Shown in pieces: positions 7,183 to 17,039 of a DNA stretch of 40,034 nucleotides. A program made the position numbers and the translations under genes. The notes under the pieces are model-generated. The model did no database searches and was not told the DNA's origin. It worked only from the letters and a program-made list of their open reading frames with translations. This DNA comes from Caulobacter sp. (GTDB lineage: Bacteria; Pseudomonadota; Alphaproteobacteria; Caulobacterales; Caulobacteraceae), in the NCBI GenBank assembly GCA_030683005.1, contig JAUXMY010000016.1:1-40034 (forward strand), in the 5' to 3' direction. The first letter of the stretch is position 1; each line of letters opens with the position of its first letter.

Positions 7183-7820
7183 TGAAACTCGACGTCATCA
7201 AACTTGACGGCGCCAAGGCCGGTTCGGTCGATCTCGACGACGCCATCTTCGGCATCGACGAGATCCGCGGGGACATCCTTCAGCGCGTCGTCACCTGGCA
7301 GCTGGCCAAACGCCGCTCCGGGAACCACAAGATCCAGGTCCGCAACGAGGTCTCTCGTACGGGCAAGAAGATGTACAAGCAAAAGGGCACCGGCGGCGCC
7401 CGTCACGGTTCGCGCCGTGCGGCCCAGTTCGTCGGCGGCGCCAAGGCTCACGGCCCTGTCGTCCGCAGCCACGCGTTTGGTCTGAACAAGAAGATCCGCG
7501 CCCTGGCCCTGCGCCATGCGCTGTCTTCCAAGGCCAAGGCCGGCTCGCTTGTCGTCCTCGACGCCGCGGAACTGACTGAGCCGAAGACGGCCGCCCTGCG
7601 CGCCACCTTCGACAACATCGGTCTGAAGAACGCCCTGATCATCGCCGGTCCGGAAGTGGACGCCAACTTCAAGCTGGCCGCCCGCAACATTCCGAACATC
7701 GATGTGCTGCCGAACGCCGGCCTGAACGTCTACGACGTGCTGCGCCGCGGGACCTTGGTCCTGACCAAGTCGGCCATCGAGGGCATCTCGGCCCGCTTCG
7801 CTGAGAAGGAAGCCGCGTAA
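7182..7820 (+). CDS. rplD: 50S ribosomal protein L4
   Basis: L4 lines the exit tunnel and, in E. coli, also represses the S10 operon. The 212-residue protein has the tunnel-loop segment [20 protein letters not shown] at about residues 62-81, followed by the usual [10 protein letters not shown]. The C-terminal globular part ends [15 protein letters not shown]. It starts inside the rplC stop (1-base overlap) and ends inside the rplW start, so the three genes are translationally coupled. Whether it regulates this operon is unknown, but the long structured leader leaves room for that. Confidence 0.97.
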   Translation: MKLDVIKLDGAKAGSVDLDDAIFGIDEIRGDILQRVVTWQLAKRRSGNHKIQVRNEVSRTGKKMYKQKGTGGARHGSRRAAQFVGGAKAHGPVVRSHAFGLNKKIRALALRHALSSKAKAGSLVVLDAAELTEPKTAALRATFDNIGLKNALIIAGPEVDANFKLAARNIPNIDVLPNAGLNVYDVLRRGTLVLTKSAIEGISARFAEKEAA

Positions 7821-8116
7821 TGTCCGCAACCGCTCGCCATTACGACACCATTCTGGCCCCCGTGATCACGGAAAAGGCGACCATTCTGTCTGAACAGAAC
7901 AAGGTCGTGTTCCAGGTCGCGGACGACGCCACGAAGGACGAGATCGCCTCGGCGGTCGAAGCGCTGTTCAAGGTCACCGTGACCAAGGTCAACACCCTCA
8001 ACGTCAAGGGCAAGACCAAGCGCTTCCGTGGTCGCCCGGGTCGTCGTTCCGACGTCAAGAAAGCGATCGTGACGCTGGCCGATGGCCAGTCGATCGACAT
8101 CACCACGGGGCTCTAG
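7820..8116 (+). CDS. rplW: 50S ribosomal protein L23
   Basis: L23 lies at the exit of the peptide tunnel and docks trigger factor, SRP and the translocon. The 98-residue protein has the typical start [14 protein letters not shown], the glutamate-bearing loop and the basic [20 protein letters not shown] segment. The ATG overlaps the rplD stop as TAATG. It lies 6 bases before rplB. Length and order match the family. Confidence 0.97.
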   Translation: MSATARHYDTILAPVITEKATILSEQNKVVFQVADDATKDEIASAVEALFKVTVTKVNTLNVKGKTKRFRGRPGRRSDVKKAIVTLADGQSIDITTGL

Positions 8117-8122
8117 AGACAG

Positions 8123-8962
8123 ATGGCTCTGAAGCAATTCAATCCGACCTCCCCGGGCCGTCGCGGTCTGGTCCTGGTCGACCGCAGCGAGCTCCACAAG
8201 GGCAAGCCGGTCAAGGCGCTCGTCGAGGGCCTGACCAAGTCGGGCGGTCGCGGCGGCAACGGCCGTATCGCGGTCCGTTTCCGTGGCGGCGGCGCCAAGC
8301 GCCTCTACCGCCTGGTCGACTTCAAGCGTCGCAAGTGGAACGTTCCGGCCACGGTTGAGCGTCTCGAGTACGACCCCAACCGCACCGCCTTCATCGCGCT
8401 GATCAAGTACGAAGACGGCGAGCTGGCCTACATCCTGGCCCCGCAACGCCTGAAGGCCGGTGACACGATCATCGCGTCCGAAAAGGTCGACGTGAAGCCG
8501 GGCAACGCCGCCCCGCTGAGCGGTCTGCCGATCGGCACGATCGTTCACAACGTCGAGCTGAAGCCCCAGAAGGGCGGCCAGATCGCCCGCTCGGCCGGCG
8601 CCTACGCCCAGCTCGTGGGCCGTGACGGGGGCTACGCCCAGATCCGTCTCGGCTCGGGCGAGCTGCGCATGGTGCAGGACAGCTGCATGGCCACGGTCGG
8701 CGCCGTCTCGAACCCGGATCACATGAACCAGGTTCTGGGCAAGGCCGGTCGCGTCCGCCACATGGGCTTCCGTCCGCACGTTCGCGGCGTCGCCATGAAC
8801 CCGGTCGACCACCCGCACGGCGGCGGCGAAGGCCGCACCTCGGGCGGTCGCCACCCGGTGACCCCGGCCGGCAAGCCGACCAAGGGCGCCAAGACCCGCA
8901 GCAACAAGGCCACGGATAAGTTCATTATCCGGTCGCGCCACAAAGCGAAGAAGGGCCGTTAA
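8123..8962 (+). CDS. rplB: 50S ribosomal protein L2
   Basis: L2 is a core 23S rRNA-binding protein needed for subunit joining and peptidyl transfer. The 279-residue protein contains the [17 protein letters not shown] start region, the OB-fold and SH3-like domains, and the signature [18 protein letters not shown] at about residues 215-232 with the conserved histidine. The C-terminal tail ([10 protein letters not shown]) is basic as usual. It is followed after 3 bases by rpsS. Confidence 0.97.
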   Translation: MALKQFNPTSPGRRGLVLVDRSELHKGKPVKALVEGLTKSGGRGGNGRIAVRFRGGGAKRLYRLVDFKRRKWNVPATVERLEYDPNRTAFIALIKYEDGELAYILAPQRLKAGDTIIASEKVDVKPGNAAPLSGLPIGTIVHNVELKPQKGGQIARSAGAYAQLVGRDGGYAQIRLGSGELRMVQDSCMATVGAVSNPDHMNQVLGKAGRVRHMGFRPHVRGVAMNPVDHPHGGGEGRTSGGRHPVTPAGKPTKGAKTRSNKATDKFIIRSRHKAKKGR

Positions 8963-8965
8963 GCC

Positions 8966-9244
8966 ATGACCCGCTCAGTCTGGAAGGGCCCGTTCGTCGA
9001 CGGTTATCTGCTGAAGAAGGCAGAGACCGCTCAAGGCAGCGGCCGCAAAGATGTCATCAAGACCTGGTCGCGTCGTTCGACGATCATGCCGCAGTTCGTC
9101 GGCCTGACCTTCGGCGTCCACAATGGTCTCAAGCATGTGCCCGTGTCCGTGTCGGAAGACATGGTCGGCCACAAGCTCGGCGAGTTCGCCCCGACCCGTA
9201 ACTTCCCGGGTCACGCGGCGGACAAGAAAGCCAAGAGGAAGTAG
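8966..9244 (+). CDS. rpsS: 30S ribosomal protein S19
   Basis: S19 sits in the head of the small subunit next to S13 and contacts the A-site tRNA and bridge B1a. The 92-residue protein has the diagnostic [16 protein letters not shown] start and [16 protein letters not shown] signature. It lies between rplB and rplV with 3-base gaps on both sides. Confidence 0.97.
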   Translation: MTRSVWKGPFVDGYLLKKAETAQGSGRKDVIKTWSRRSTIMPQFVGLTFGVHNGLKHVPVSVSEDMVGHKLGEFAPTRNFPGHAADKKAKRK

Positions 9245-9247
9245 GCC

Positions 9248-9628
9248 ATGAGCAAGTCCAAGACCGAACGTCGGCTGCCCGTGACCGAAGTCCAGGCCAA
9301 GCTGCGCACCCTGCGCACCTCGGCCCGGAAGCTGAACCTCGTGGCCCAGTCGATCCGCGGCCTGAAGGTGCAACGTGCGCTGAACGAACTCGAGTTCAGC
9401 CACAAGCGCATCGCCAAGGACGTCCGCAAGGCGCTCTACAGCGCCATCTCGAACGCCGAGAACAACCACAACCTCGACATCGACTCCCTGGTCGTCGCCG
9501 AAGCGTTCGTGGGCAAGAACCTGATTATGAAGCGTTTTTCGGCCCGCGCCCGCGGCCGGTCTTCGCGCATCGAGAAGCCGTTCAGCGAGATCACCATCGT
9601 GGTCCGCGAACTGGGTGAGGCCGCCTGA
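9248..9628 (+). CDS. rplV: 50S ribosomal protein L22
   Basis: L22 spans the large subunit and its hairpin lines the exit tunnel; changes there give macrolide resistance. The 126-residue protein has the conserved [16 protein letters not shown] start and a hairpin segment [19 protein letters not shown] at about residues 95-113. A 12-residue basic leader precedes the core. The stop overlaps the rpsC start (TGATG). Confidence 0.97.
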   Translation: MSKSKTERRLPVTEVQAKLRTLRTSARKLNLVAQSIRGLKVQRALNELEFSHKRIAKDVRKALYSAISNAENNHNLDIDSLVVAEAFVGKNLIMKRFSARARGRSSRIEKPFSEITIVVRELGEAA

Positions 9629-10386
9629 TGGGTCAGAAAGTCAATCCGGTCGGGCTTCGGCTCGGCATCAACCGCACCTGGGACAGCCGCTGGTTCGCCG
9701 ACGGCAAGGACTACGGTCGCCTGCTGCACGAGGACATCAAGGTCCGCAGGGAGCTGAAGAAGCGCCTCGGCGCGGCCGGCATCTCGCGCATCGTGATCGA
9801 GCGTCCGCACAAGAAGTGCCGCGTGACCATCTATGCCGCGCGTCCTGGCGTGATCATCGGCAAGAAGGGCGCCGACATCGACAAGCTCCGCAAGGATCTG
9901 TCGGCGATGACCGACGGCGAGGTTCACCTGAACATCGTCGAAGTCCGCAAGCCCGAAACCGACGCCCAGCTGGTGGCCGAGAACATCGCCCAGCAGCTCG
10001 AGCGCCGCGTCGCCTTCCGTCGCGCCATGAAGCGCACCATGCAGTCGACCATGCGTCTGGGCGCCAAGGGCGTTCGGATCAACGTCTCGGGTCGCCTGGG
10101 CGGCGCTGAAATCGCGCGGATGGAATGGTACCGCGAAGGCCGCGTGCCGCTGCACACCCTGCGCGCGGACATCGACTACGGTTTCGCGGAAGCCAAGACC
10201 ACCTACGGCATCATCGGCGTGAAGACCTGGATCTTCAAAGGCGAAGTGCTGGAACATGACCCGATGGCGCTGGACAAGCGTCTCGCCACCGAATCCGGCC
10301 CGGCCGGCGAAGGCGGCGGTCGTGATCGTGACGATCGTGGACCCCGCGGCCCGCGCCGCGACCGCGGTCGGGGAGCTGAGGGCTAA
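9628..10386 (+). CDS. rpsC: 30S ribosomal protein S3
   Basis: S3 helps form the mRNA entry channel and its helicase function. The 252-residue protein starts [14 protein letters not shown], has a type II KH domain with the [14 protein letters not shown] loop at about residues 72-85, and the C-terminal S3 domain ([20 protein letters not shown]). The final 30 residues form a glycine- and arginine-rich tail ([20 protein letters not shown]) beyond the E. coli length, as in other alphaproteobacteria. The ATG overlaps the rplV stop. Confidence 0.97.
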   Translation: MGQKVNPVGLRLGINRTWDSRWFADGKDYGRLLHEDIKVRRELKKRLGAAGISRIVIERPHKKCRVTIYAARPGVIIGKKGADIDKLRKDLSAMTDGEVHLNIVEVRKPETDAQLVAENIAQQLERRVAFRRAMKRTMQSTMRLGAKGVRINVSGRLGGAEIARMEWYREGRVPLHTLRADIDYGFAEAKTTYGIIGVKTWIFKGEVLEHDPMALDKRLATESGPAGEGGGRDRDDRGPRGPRRDRGRGAEG

Positions 10387-10391
10387 CCGTC

Positions 10392-10823
10392 ATGCTGTCA
10401 CCTAAGAAAACCAAGTACCGGAAGGCCTTCAAGGGCCGCATCCACGGCACCGCCAAGGGCGGCACCCTGCTGAACTTCGGCTCCTACGGCCTGAAGGCTG
10501 TCGAGCCGGAGCGCATCACGGCGCGTCAGATCGAGGCGGCTCGCCGCGCGATCACCCGCCACATGAAGCGTCAGGGCCGCGTCTGGATCCGCATCTTCCC
10601 GGACCTGCCGGTCACCGACAAGCCGGCCGAAGTCCGCATGGGTAAGGGCAAGGGCGCCGTTGATTACTGGGCCGCTCGCGTTCACCCGGGCCGCATCATG
10701 TTCGAGATCGACGGCGTCGCCGACGATATCGCCCGTGACGCTCTGAAGCTCGGCGCCGCGAAGCTGCCGATCAAGACGCGCATCGTCACCCGGATTGGTG
10801 ACGCCGTGGCCGCGGAGCACTGA
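10392..10823 (+). CDS. rplP: 50S ribosomal protein L16
   Basis: L16 binds between the A-site tRNA elbow and 5S rRNA region and completes large-subunit assembly. The 143-residue protein begins [19 protein letters not shown] and holds the [20 protein letters not shown] segment; the arginine in this loop is hydroxylated in E. coli. Five bases separate it from rpsC and two from rpmC. Confidence 0.97.
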   Translation: MLSPKKTKYRKAFKGRIHGTAKGGTLLNFGSYGLKAVEPERITARQIEAARRAITRHMKRQGRVWIRIFPDLPVTDKPAEVRMGKGKGAVDYWAARVHPGRIMFEIDGVADDIARDALKLGAAKLPIKTRIVTRIGDAVAAEH

Positions 10824-10825
10824 AG

Positions 10826-11017
10826 ATGAAGATTGATGACGTCCGGGGCATGACGCCCGACCAGCTCGCCGAAGCCCTGCTGAACCTGAAGAAAGAGCAG
10901 TTCAACCTGCGCTTTCAGGCCGCCACGGGCCAGGTGGAGAAGACCCACCGCGTGAACGAGATCCGCAAGGCGATCGCGCGTATCAAGACCGTGCTGCGCG
11001 CCAAGAAAGCCGCGTAG
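10826..11017 (+). CDS. rpmC: 50S ribosomal protein L29
   Basis: L29 is a small helical-hairpin protein near the tunnel exit beside L23. The 63-residue product has the signature [20 protein letters not shown] at about residues 24-43 and a basic C-terminal helix. It is two bases after rplP and twelve before rpsQ, the usual place. Confidence 0.96.
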   Translation: MKIDDVRGMTPDQLAEALLNLKKEQFNLRFQAATGQVEKTHRVNEIRKAIARIKTVLRAKKAA

Positions 11018-11029
11018 AGGAGAACGACC

Positions 11030-11269
11030 ATGCCGAAACGTATTCTCGAAGGCGTTGTCGTCTCCGACAAGGGCGACAAGACGGTGATCGTGAAGGTCGA
11101 ACGGACCTTCCTGCACCCGCTGCTGAAAAAGACCGTCCGCCGGTCGAAGAAGTATCATGCTCACGACGAGTCCAATGCCTACCAGGCAGGGGACGTCGCC
11201 AAGATCGTCGAGTGCGCGCCGAAGTCCAAGCTGAAGACCTGGGAAGTCCTTCCCAAGGCCTCGGCCTAA
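11030..11269 (+). CDS. rpsQ: 30S ribosomal protein S17
   Basis: S17 is an OB-fold protein that binds 16S rRNA early in assembly. The 79-residue protein has the [19 protein letters not shown] strand pair and a KKYHAHDE loop (usual form KYHVHDE). GAGGAGA just upstream is a strong ribosome site. Confidence 0.96.
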   Translation: MPKRILEGVVVSDKGDKTVIVKVERTFLHPLLKKTVRRSKKYHAHDESNAYQAGDVAKIVECAPKSKLKTWEVLPKASA

Positions 11270-11290
11270 AAGAGTCTGGAAGGTTAAGCC

Positions 11291-11659
11291 ATGATCCAGA
11301 TGCAAACTAACCTGGAAGTCGCCGATAATTCAGGCGCTCGCCGGGTCATGTGCATCAAGGTGCTGGGCGGCGCCAAGCGTCGCTACGCCCACGTCGGGGA
11401 CAAGATTGTCGTCTCCGTCAAAGAAGCCATTCCGCGCGGTCGCGTGAAGAAGGGTGACGTGCTTCAGGCCATCGTGGTCCGCACGTCCTCGGCCATCAAG
11501 CGCAAGGACGGTTCGGTCATCCGGTTCGACAAGAACGCGGCGGTGATCGTCAACAAGTCCAGCGAGCCGATCGGTACGCGGATCTTCGGCCCGGTTCCCC
11601 GCGAACTGCGCGCCAAGAACCACATGAAGATCATCTCCCTCGCGCCGGAGGTCCTGTAA
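11291..11659 (+). CDS. rplN: 50S ribosomal protein L14
   Basis: L14 forms part of the subunit interface (bridges B5 and B8) and binds the silencing factor RsfS. The 122-residue protein begins [20 protein letters not shown] and contains the [15 protein letters not shown] and [18 protein letters not shown] regions. The stop overlaps the rplX start (TAATG). Confidence 0.97.
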   Translation: MIQMQTNLEVADNSGARRVMCIKVLGGAKRRYAHVGDKIVVSVKEAIPRGRVKKGDVLQAIVVRTSSAIKRKDGSVIRFDKNAAVIVNKSSEPIGTRIFGPVPRELRAKNHMKIISLAPEVL

Positions 11660-11973
11660 TGTCCGCGAAGATCAAGAAGGGCGACCGTGTCGTCATCCTG
11701 ACCGGCAAGGACAAGGGCAAGTCCGGCGACGTCGCGCGCGTGATTCCGAAGGAAGACCGCGTCGTCGTCTCGGGCCTGAACATGGTCCAGCGCCACACCA
11801 AGCCGACCCAGGCGGACCCGCAGGGCGGCATCAAGCACAAGGAAGCCCCGCTTCACGTCTCGAACGTGGCGCTGGTCGACTCCAAGGGCAAACCGACCCG
11901 CGTCGGCTTCCGCATGGAAGGCGAAAAGAAGGTTCGTTTCGCCAAGACCACGGGTGAGGTCATCAATGGCTGA
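11659..11973 (+). CDS. rplX: 50S ribosomal protein L24
   Basis: L24 starts large-subunit assembly. The 104-residue protein has the KOW motif region [20 protein letters not shown] at residues 4-23 and the [19 protein letters not shown] segment. Its end overlaps the start of rplE by eight bases, a tighter coupling than elsewhere in the operon. Confidence 0.97.
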   Translation: MSAKIKKGDRVVILTGKDKGKSGDVARVIPKEDRVVVSGLNMVQRHTKPTQADPQGGIKHKEAPLHVSNVALVDSKGKPTRVGFRMEGEKKVRFAKTTGEVING

Positions 11974-12526
11974 TAAAGCTTACGAGCCCCGGCTTAAGAC
12001 CGTTTATCGCGAGCGCATCCGCGCCGCGATGAAGGAAAAGTTCGGGTACACCAACGAGATGCAGGTCCCCAAGCTGGACAAGATCGTCCTGAACATGGGC
12101 ATCGGCGAAGCCGTGGCGGACTCCAAGAAGGCCGTCGCCGCGATGAAGGATCTGGGCGCGATCGCCGGCCAGAAGCCCATCGCGACCAAGGCCCGCAACT
12201 CGGTCGCCCAATTCAAGATCCGTGAAGGCATGACCATCGGCGCCAAGGTCACCCTGCGCGCCGACCGGATGTATGAATTCCTGGACCGCCTGATCACGAT
12301 CGCGCTTCCGCGCGTGAAGGATTTCCGCGGCCTGAACGGCAACAGCTTCGACGGCCGTGGCAACTACGCCATGGGCCTGAAGGAACACATCGTGTTCCCG
12401 GAGATCAACTATGACCAGATCGACCAGGTCTGGGGCATGGATATCGTTGTCGCCACCACTGCGAAGACCGATGACGAAGCGCGCGCGCTTCTCAAGGAAT
12501 TCCAGTTCCCGTTCAACAACGTCTAG
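11966..12526 (+). CDS. rplE: 50S ribosomal protein L5
   Basis: L5 binds 5S rRNA and contacts S13 and the P-site tRNA in bridge B1b. The 186-residue protein has the signature [19 protein letters not shown] at about residues 37-55 and ends with the usual [15 protein letters not shown]. An ATG four codons upstream inside rplX would be possible, but [11 protein letters not shown] at 11966 fits the family. It overlaps rplX by eight bases. Confidence 0.96.
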   Translation: MADKAYEPRLKTVYRERIRAAMKEKFGYTNEMQVPKLDKIVLNMGIGEAVADSKKAVAAMKDLGAIAGQKPIATKARNSVAQFKIREGMTIGAKVTLRADRMYEFLDRLITIALPRVKDFRGLNGNSFDGRGNYAMGLKEHIVFPEINYDQIDQVWGMDIVVATTAKTDDEARALLKEFQFPFNNV

Positions 12527-12546
12527 AGCGGGAAGAGGACACACAC

Positions 12547-12852
12547 ATGGCCAAGAAAAGCGCCGTCAACCGCAACGAGATGGTCAAGAAACTCGTTAAG
12601 CAACTCGCCAGCAAGCGCGCCGCGCTCAAGGCGACCGCCAACAACGAGGCTCTTCCGCTCGAAGAACGTTTCGAAGCCCGGCTTAAGCTCGCGAAGCTGC
12701 CGCGCAACTCCGCCGCCAACCGCATCCGTAACCGGTGCGAAGTGACGGGGCGCCCGCGCGCCTACTATCGCAAGCTGAGGATGAGCCGGATCGCCCTGCG
12801 CGAGCTTGGCTCGGCCGGGTTGATCCCCGGCCTCGTCAAGTCGAGCTGGTAA
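12547..12852 (+). CDS. rpsN: 30S ribosomal protein S14 (zinc-free form)
   Basis: The 101-residue protein is the long S14 type: [17 protein letters not shown] start and the C-terminal core [20 protein letters not shown]. Only one cysteine is present, so the zinc ribbon of the short 61-residue type is missing. S14 is needed for head assembly of the small subunit. It lies 20 bases after rplE and 11 before rpsH. Confidence 0.97.
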   Translation: MAKKSAVNRNEMVKKLVKQLASKRAALKATANNEALPLEERFEARLKLAKLPRNSAANRIRNRCEVTGRPRAYYRKLRMSRIALRELGSAGLIPGLVKSSW

Positions 12853-12863
12853 GGGAGGGTCAG

Positions 12864-13259
12864 ATGGTCAACGACCCCATTGGCGATATGATCGCCCGCA
12901 TCAAGAACGCCGCCATGCGCAAGCGGGCGAAGGTTTCCACGCCGGCCTCGAAGATGCGCGCGCGCGTCCTCGATGTCCTCGCGACGGAAGGCTACATCCG
13001 TGGCTACTCGCTGGTCGAGAAGCCCGGTGCGTTCCCCGAATTCGAGATCGAGCTCAAGTACTTCGACAACGAGCCCGTGATCGTCGAGATCCGCCGCGTC
13101 TCCAAGCCGGGCCGTCGCGTCTACTCGTCGATCAAGGACCTCAAGCCGGTGAAGAACGGCCTGGGCATCTCGATCCTGTCGACGCCCCAAGGCGTGATGT
13201 CGGACAACGCCGCCCGCGACGCTAACGTCGGCGGCGAAGTCCTCTGCCGGGTGTACTGA
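12864..13259 (+). CDS. rpsH: 30S ribosomal protein S8
   Basis: S8 binds the central domain of 16S rRNA; in E. coli it also represses the spc operon by binding rplE mRNA. The 131-residue protein starts [16 protein letters not shown] and ends with the signature [20 protein letters not shown] followed by [10 protein letters not shown]. The frame is open upstream, but ATG 12864 with an AGGGAGGG ribosome site is clearly the start. One base separates it from rplF. Confidence 0.97.
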   Translation: MVNDPIGDMIARIKNAAMRKRAKVSTPASKMRARVLDVLATEGYIRGYSLVEKPGAFPEFEIELKYFDNEPVIVEIRRVSKPGRRVYSSIKDLKPVKNGLGISILSTPQGVMSDNAARDANVGGEVLCRVY

Positions 13260-13260
13260 T

Positions 13261-13794
13261 ATGAGCCGCATCGGAAAGAAAATCGTGGCGATCCCCTCCG
13301 GGGTGACCGTCACCGTCGACGGCCAGACGGTCGCGGTGAAGGGCCCCAAGGGGACCCTTTCCTGGACCGTTTCGGAAGATATCGACATCAAGCTGGAAGG
13401 CGCGGAGCTGACGCTCTCGCCGCGCAACGACTCCACCCGCGCTCGCGGGATGTGGGGCCTGTCGCGCACTCTGGTGAACAACATGGTGGTCGGCGTCAGC
13501 CAGGGCTACGAAGAAACCCTCGAACTGGTCGGCGTCGGTTACCGCGCCGCTCTGAAGGGTTCGGCCCTGTCGATGCAACTCGGCTTCAGCCACGAAGTGG
13601 ACTTCCCGGCGCCGTCGGGCATCACCTTCGTCGTGCCCAAGCAGACCGAGATCAAGATCGCCGGCATCGACAAGCAACTGGTCGGTGAAACCGCGGCCAA
13701 GATCCGTCGTATCCGTCCGCCCGAGCCCTACAAGGGCAAGGGCGTCCGCTACGCCGGCGAGAAGGTTCGCCGCAAGGAAGGCAAGAAGAAGTAG
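13261..13794 (+). CDS. rplF: 50S ribosomal protein L6
   Basis: L6 lies near the factor-binding centre. The 177-residue protein has two repeated alpha-beta domains and the C-terminal signature [20 protein letters not shown] at about residues 152-171. [15 protein letters not shown] is the usual start. The stop is two bases before rplR. Confidence 0.97.
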   Translation: MSRIGKKIVAIPSGVTVTVDGQTVAVKGPKGTLSWTVSEDIDIKLEGAELTLSPRNDSTRARGMWGLSRTLVNNMVVGVSQGYEETLELVGVGYRAALKGSALSMQLGFSHEVDFPAPSGITFVVPKQTEIKIAGIDKQLVGETAAKIRRIRPPEPYKGKGVRYAGEKVRRKEGKKK

Positions 13795-13796
13795 TC

Positions 13797-14153
13797 ATGG
13801 CGCTCTCTCCTCGCGAATCGCACACGCGCCGCGCCCAGCGCACGCGCACGCGCCTCAAGGCGCTGTCGAACGGACGTCCGCGGCTGTCGGTCTTCCGCTC
13901 GAGCAAGAACATCTACGCCCAGATCATCGACGACGAACGCGGCGTGACCCTGGCTTCGGCTTCTTCGCTGGAAGGCGAGAAGACGAGCAAGGGCGCGGAC
14001 AAGGACGCCGCGGCCCTGGTCGGCAAGCTCGTCGCCGAGCGCGCTATCGAGAAGGGCGTCAAGGACGTCGTCTTCGATCGTGGCGGCTACATCTATCACG
14101 GTCGGGTGAAGGCGCTGGCGGATGCCGCGCGTGAAGCCGGCCTGAACTTCTAA
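13797..14153 (+). CDS. rplR: 50S ribosomal protein L18
   Basis: L18 binds 5S rRNA together with L5. The 118-residue protein has the arginine-rich N-terminus ([20 protein letters not shown]), the core [19 protein letters not shown] and the [20 protein letters not shown] end that define the family. It lies 11 bases before rpsE. Confidence 0.97.
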   Translation: MALSPRESHTRRAQRTRTRLKALSNGRPRLSVFRSSKNIYAQIIDDERGVTLASASSLEGEKTSKGADKDAAALVGKLVAERAIEKGVKDVVFDRGGYIYHGRVKALADAAREAGLNF

Positions 14154-14164
14154 GGAGCGCCCAG

Positions 14165-14770
14165 ATGGCTCGTGAACCCCGTGGCGGTGGTGGCGGCGAT
14201 CGCCGTGATCGCCGTGACCGCAACGCTCCCCAGGCCGATGGTCCCGACAGCGATATCGTCGAGAAGCTGGTCCACATCAACCGCGTCGCCGCCACCGTGA
14301 AGGGTGGTCGTCGCTTCAGCTTCGCCGCTCTCATGGTCGTCGGCGACCAGAAGGGCCGTGTCGGCTTCGGTCATGGCAAGGCGCGTGAAGTGCCGGAAGC
14401 CATCCGCAAGGCGACCGAAGAGGCCAAGAAGTCGATGATCCGCGTTCCGCTGCGCGAGTCCCGCACGCTGCACCACGACGGTAACGGCCGTTGGGGCGCC
14501 GGCAAGGTGATGGTTCGCGCGGCGCCTCCGGGCACCGGCGTCATCGCCGGCGGTCCGATGCGCGCTGTTCTGGAAACCCTCGGCGTCCAGGACGTCGTCG
14601 GCAAGTCCAGCGGCTCGTCCAACCCCTACAACATGGTCCGCGCGACGTTTGAAGCGCTGAAGGCCCAGAGCTCGCCCCGCCAGATCGCCGCCAAGCGCGG
14701 CAAGAAGGTCGGCGACATCCTGGGCCGCCGGGCCGACGGCGCCTCCGCGCCGGACGCGATCGAGGGCTAA
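14165..14770 (+). CDS. rpsE: 30S ribosomal protein S5
   Basis: S5 acts in mRNA entry and decoding accuracy. The 201-residue protein has a glycine- and arginine-rich leader ([18 protein letters not shown]), the double-stranded RNA-binding S5 domain ([20 protein letters not shown], residues about 36-55) and the C-terminal domain with [19 protein letters not shown]. The leader is longer than in E. coli, and the end carries [14 protein letters not shown]. Three bases separate it from rpmD. Confidence 0.97.
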   Translation: MAREPRGGGGGDRRDRRDRNAPQADGPDSDIVEKLVHINRVAATVKGGRRFSFAALMVVGDQKGRVGFGHGKAREVPEAIRKATEEAKKSMIRVPLRESRTLHHDGNGRWGAGKVMVRAAPPGTGVIAGGPMRAVLETLGVQDVVGKSSGSSNPYNMVRATFEALKAQSSPRQIAAKRGKKVGDILGRRADGASAPDAIEG

Positions 14771-14773
14771 CCG

Positions 14774-14959
14774 ATGGCCGAGAAGAAGACTGTCACCGTC
14801 CGCCAGACGGCGAGCCCGATCCGCCGCAAGGCCGATCAGCGCGCCACCCTGCAGGGCCTGGGCCTCAACCGCGTGGGTCGCACCCGCGTGCTTGAGGACA
14901 CCCCCTCCGTCCGTGGGATGATCGCCAAGGTCGCCCACATGGTGGAAGTGGTCGACTAA
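14774..14959 (+). CDS. rpmD: 50S ribosomal protein L30
   Basis: The 61-residue protein has the L30 core [20 protein letters not shown] and [21 protein letters not shown]30 is a small peripheral large-subunit protein that is lost in some bacteria. It is followed by a 116-base gap with a hairpin, unlike the close packing before it. Confidence 0.95.
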   Translation: MAEKKTVTVRQTASPIRRKADQRATLQGLGLNRVGRTRVLEDTPSVRGMIAKVAHMVEVVD

Positions 14960-14974
14960 ACCCGCTACAGAGCG

Positions 14975-15005
14975 CCGCCCGTCCCGCGAACCGCAGGGCG
15001 GGCGG
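14975..15005 (+). terminator. GC hairpin in the rpmD-rplO gap (attenuator-like)
   Basis: CCGCCCG-T-CCC (14975-14985) pairs with GGGCGGGCGG (14996-15005) with one bulged T, followed by ACTCTATTTCT. The weak T-run could allow partial termination or mark an RNA processing site. The gap is otherwise non-coding. Confidence 0.45.
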
Positions 15006-15075
15006 ACTCTATTTCTGCAAAAGCCGAGTCGGGATCGCCTGGTCCCGGCGCCAGATCTCCAAGGAGAGGCACACC

Positions 15076-15561
15076 ATGACGAAACTCAACGAAATCGCCC
15101 CGCGTGAAGGCTCCACCAAGAACCGCATGCGCGTCGGCCGCGGCCCGGGTTCGGGCAAGGGCAAGACCGCCGGTCGCGGTGTGAAGGGCCAGAAGGCGCG
15201 CAGCGGCGTCGCCATCGCCGGTTTCGAGGGCGGCCAGATGCCGCTCCACATGCGCATGCCCAAGCGCGGCTTCAACAATCCCTTCGCCAAGGCGTTCGCC
15301 GAGGTGAACTTCTGGCGCATCGAGCAGGCGATTGCCGCCGGCAAGCTGGACGCGTCCAAGGCCATCGACGCCGACGTGCTGCTGAAGGCCGGCGTGATCC
15401 GTCGCAAGAAGGACGGCGTCAGCCTGCTCGGCAAGGGCGAGCTGACCTCGAAGATCGAAATCACCGTCTACCGCGCCTCGGAAGCCGCCAAAGCGGCGGT
15501 CGAAAAGGCCGGTGGCAAGATCACCGTGACCCGCCCGGCCAAGGTCGAAGCGGAAGCCTAA
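15076..15561 (+). CDS. rplO: 50S ribosomal protein L15
   Basis: L15 is a late-assembly protein of the large subunit. The 161-residue product has the glycine-rich N-terminal extension [20 protein letters not shown] at about residues 19-38, [17 protein letters not shown], and the C-terminal domain ending [23 protein letters not shown] upstream is a strong ribosome site, which fits fresh translation initiation after the hairpin gap. Confidence 0.97.
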   Translation: MTKLNEIAPREGSTKNRMRVGRGPGSGKGKTAGRGVKGQKARSGVAIAGFEGGQMPLHMRMPKRGFNNPFAKAFAEVNFWRIEQAIAAGKLDASKAIDADVLLKAGVIRRKKDGVSLLGKGELTSKIEITVYRASEAAKAAVEKAGGKITVTRPAKVEAEA

Positions 15562-15568
15562 GCGCCAG

Positions 15569-15607
15569 AAGGACGCGCGCCGGGTGACAACCCCCGGCGC
15601 CGTCCTT
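15569..15607 (+). terminator. Strong hairpin in the rplO-secY gap
   Basis: AAGGACG, a bulged C and GCGCCGGG (15569-15584) pair with CCCGGCGC and CGTCCTT (15593-15607): 15 pairs around an 8-base loop, 8 bases after the rplO stop. It ends in TTAT rather than a long T-run. It could lower secY and adk expression relative to the ribosomal genes, or be a processing site. Read-through must occur unless secY has its own promoter, which I do not see. Confidence 0.5.
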
Positions 15608-15643
15608 ATCTGTGTCGCTCATTGAAGAGTCGCGGGGAAGTCC

Positions 15644-16993
15644 ATGGCCTCGGCCGCCGAGCAGCTAGCCGCCAATCTCAACTTCGGCGCCTTCCAAAGG
15701 GCGACGGAGCTGCAGAAGCGCATCGGGTTCACCCTGATCGCGCTCGTCATCTATCGTCTTGGAACCTATGTCCCGATCCCGGGCATCGACGCGGCGCAGT
15801 TCGCCGCGCAGTTCCAGCAGAACAGCCAGGGCATCCTGGGCATGTTCAACATGTTCTCGGGCGGCGCCGTCGAGCGGATGGCCATCTTCGCCCTGAACGT
15901 GATGCCCTACATCTCGGCCTCGATCATCGTTCAGCTGCTCCAGGCGGTCTATCCGCCGTGGGAGAAGCTGAAAAAGGAAGGCGGGGAGGCGGGGCGCAAG
16001 CAGCTCAACCAGTACACCCGCTACCTGACCGTGGTGCTGGCCCTGTTCCAGTCGTTCGGCACGGCGCTGGGCATGCAGTCGGTCGCGCTGGACCCGGGGC
16101 CCTTCTTCATCGCCTCGACCGTCGTCACCCTGACCGGCGGCACCATGTTCCTGATGTGGCTGGGTGAGCAGATCACCAGCCGCGGCGTCGGCAACGGCAT
16201 CAGCCTGCTGATCTTCGCCGGCATCGTGGCGGTCCTGCCGCGCAGCATCTGGCAACTGTTCGAGCAGGCCCAGGTCGGCTCGATCTCGCCGCTGGTGCTG
16301 TTCGGCCTGCTCGGCATGGCCATCGCCGTCGTGCTGTTCATCGTCTTCATGGAGCGCTCGCAGCGCCGGCTGCTGATCCAGTATCCCAAGCGTCAGCAGG
16401 GCAACCGGATGGTCGGCGGCGAATCCTCGTTCCTGCCGCTGAAGATCAACACCGCCGGCGTCATCCCCCCGATCTTCGCCTCGTCGCTGCTGCTGCTGCC
16501 GACGACGGTGGTCACCATGATGGCCGGGCAGACCAACCCGCCCGAGTGGATGCAGATGGTTCAGCCGGTCATGGCCCAGCTCGCGCACGGCCGGCCGCTG
16601 TTCATGTTCCTCTACGGCGCCCTGATCATCTTCTTCTGCTTCTTCTACACCTCCATCGTGTTCAATCCGGAGGACACGGCCGAGAACCTGCGCAAGTACG
16701 GCGGCTTCATGCCCGGCATCCGGCCCGGCAAGCGGACCGCGGAGTACCTGGACTTTGTCCTGACCCGCCTGACGGTTATCGGCGCCGGCTACATCGCGCT
16801 GGTCTGCCTGCTGCCCGAGATGATGGTCAGCTTCATGAACGCCCCGCCCACGGCCATGGCGCTCGGCGGCACCTCGATCCTGATCGTGGTCTCGGTGACG
16901 ATGGACACGGTCGCGCAGATCCAGTCCCACCTGCTGGCGCACCAGTACGAGGGCCTGATCAAGAAGTCGAAGCTGCGCGGCGGCAAGCGTTAG
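15644..16993 (+). CDS. secY: Protein translocase subunit SecY
   Basis: SecY is the channel of the Sec translocon in the inner membrane. The 449-residue protein has ten hydrophobic segments. Family marks are GTYVPIPGID near residue 40, the MFSGGAVERMAIFALNVMPY signature at about residues 70-89, MERSQRRLLIQYPKRQQGNR in the cytoplasmic loop, and RPGKRTAEYLDFVLTRLTVI before the last helices. It sits at its usual place after rplO, here 82 bases away with a hairpin in between, and 46 bases before adk. Confidence 0.97.
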   Translation: MASAAEQLAANLNFGAFQRATELQKRIGFTLIALVIYRLGTYVPIPGIDAAQFAAQFQQNSQGILGMFNMFSGGAVERMAIFALNVMPYISASIIVQLLQAVYPPWEKLKKEGGEAGRKQLNQYTRYLTVVLALFQSFGTALGMQSVALDPGPFFIASTVVTLTGGTMFLMWLGEQITSRGVGNGISLLIFAGIVAVLPRSIWQLFEQAQVGSISPLVLFGLLGMAIAVVLFIVFMERSQRRLLIQYPKRQQGNRMVGGESSFLPLKINTAGVIPPIFASSLLLLPTTVVTMMAGQTNPPEWMQMVQPVMAQLAHGRPLFMFLYGALIIFFCFFYTSIVFNPEDTAENLRKYGGFMPGIRPGKRTAEYLDFVLTRLTVIGAGYIALVCLLPEMMVSFMNAPPTAMALGGTSILIVVSVTMDTVAQIQSHLLAHQYEGLIKKSKLRGGKR

Positions 16994-17039
16994 AGTTCAG
17001 AGACAAGCGCGGCCGCAAGAGCCGGGCGAGGGGAGTGCC

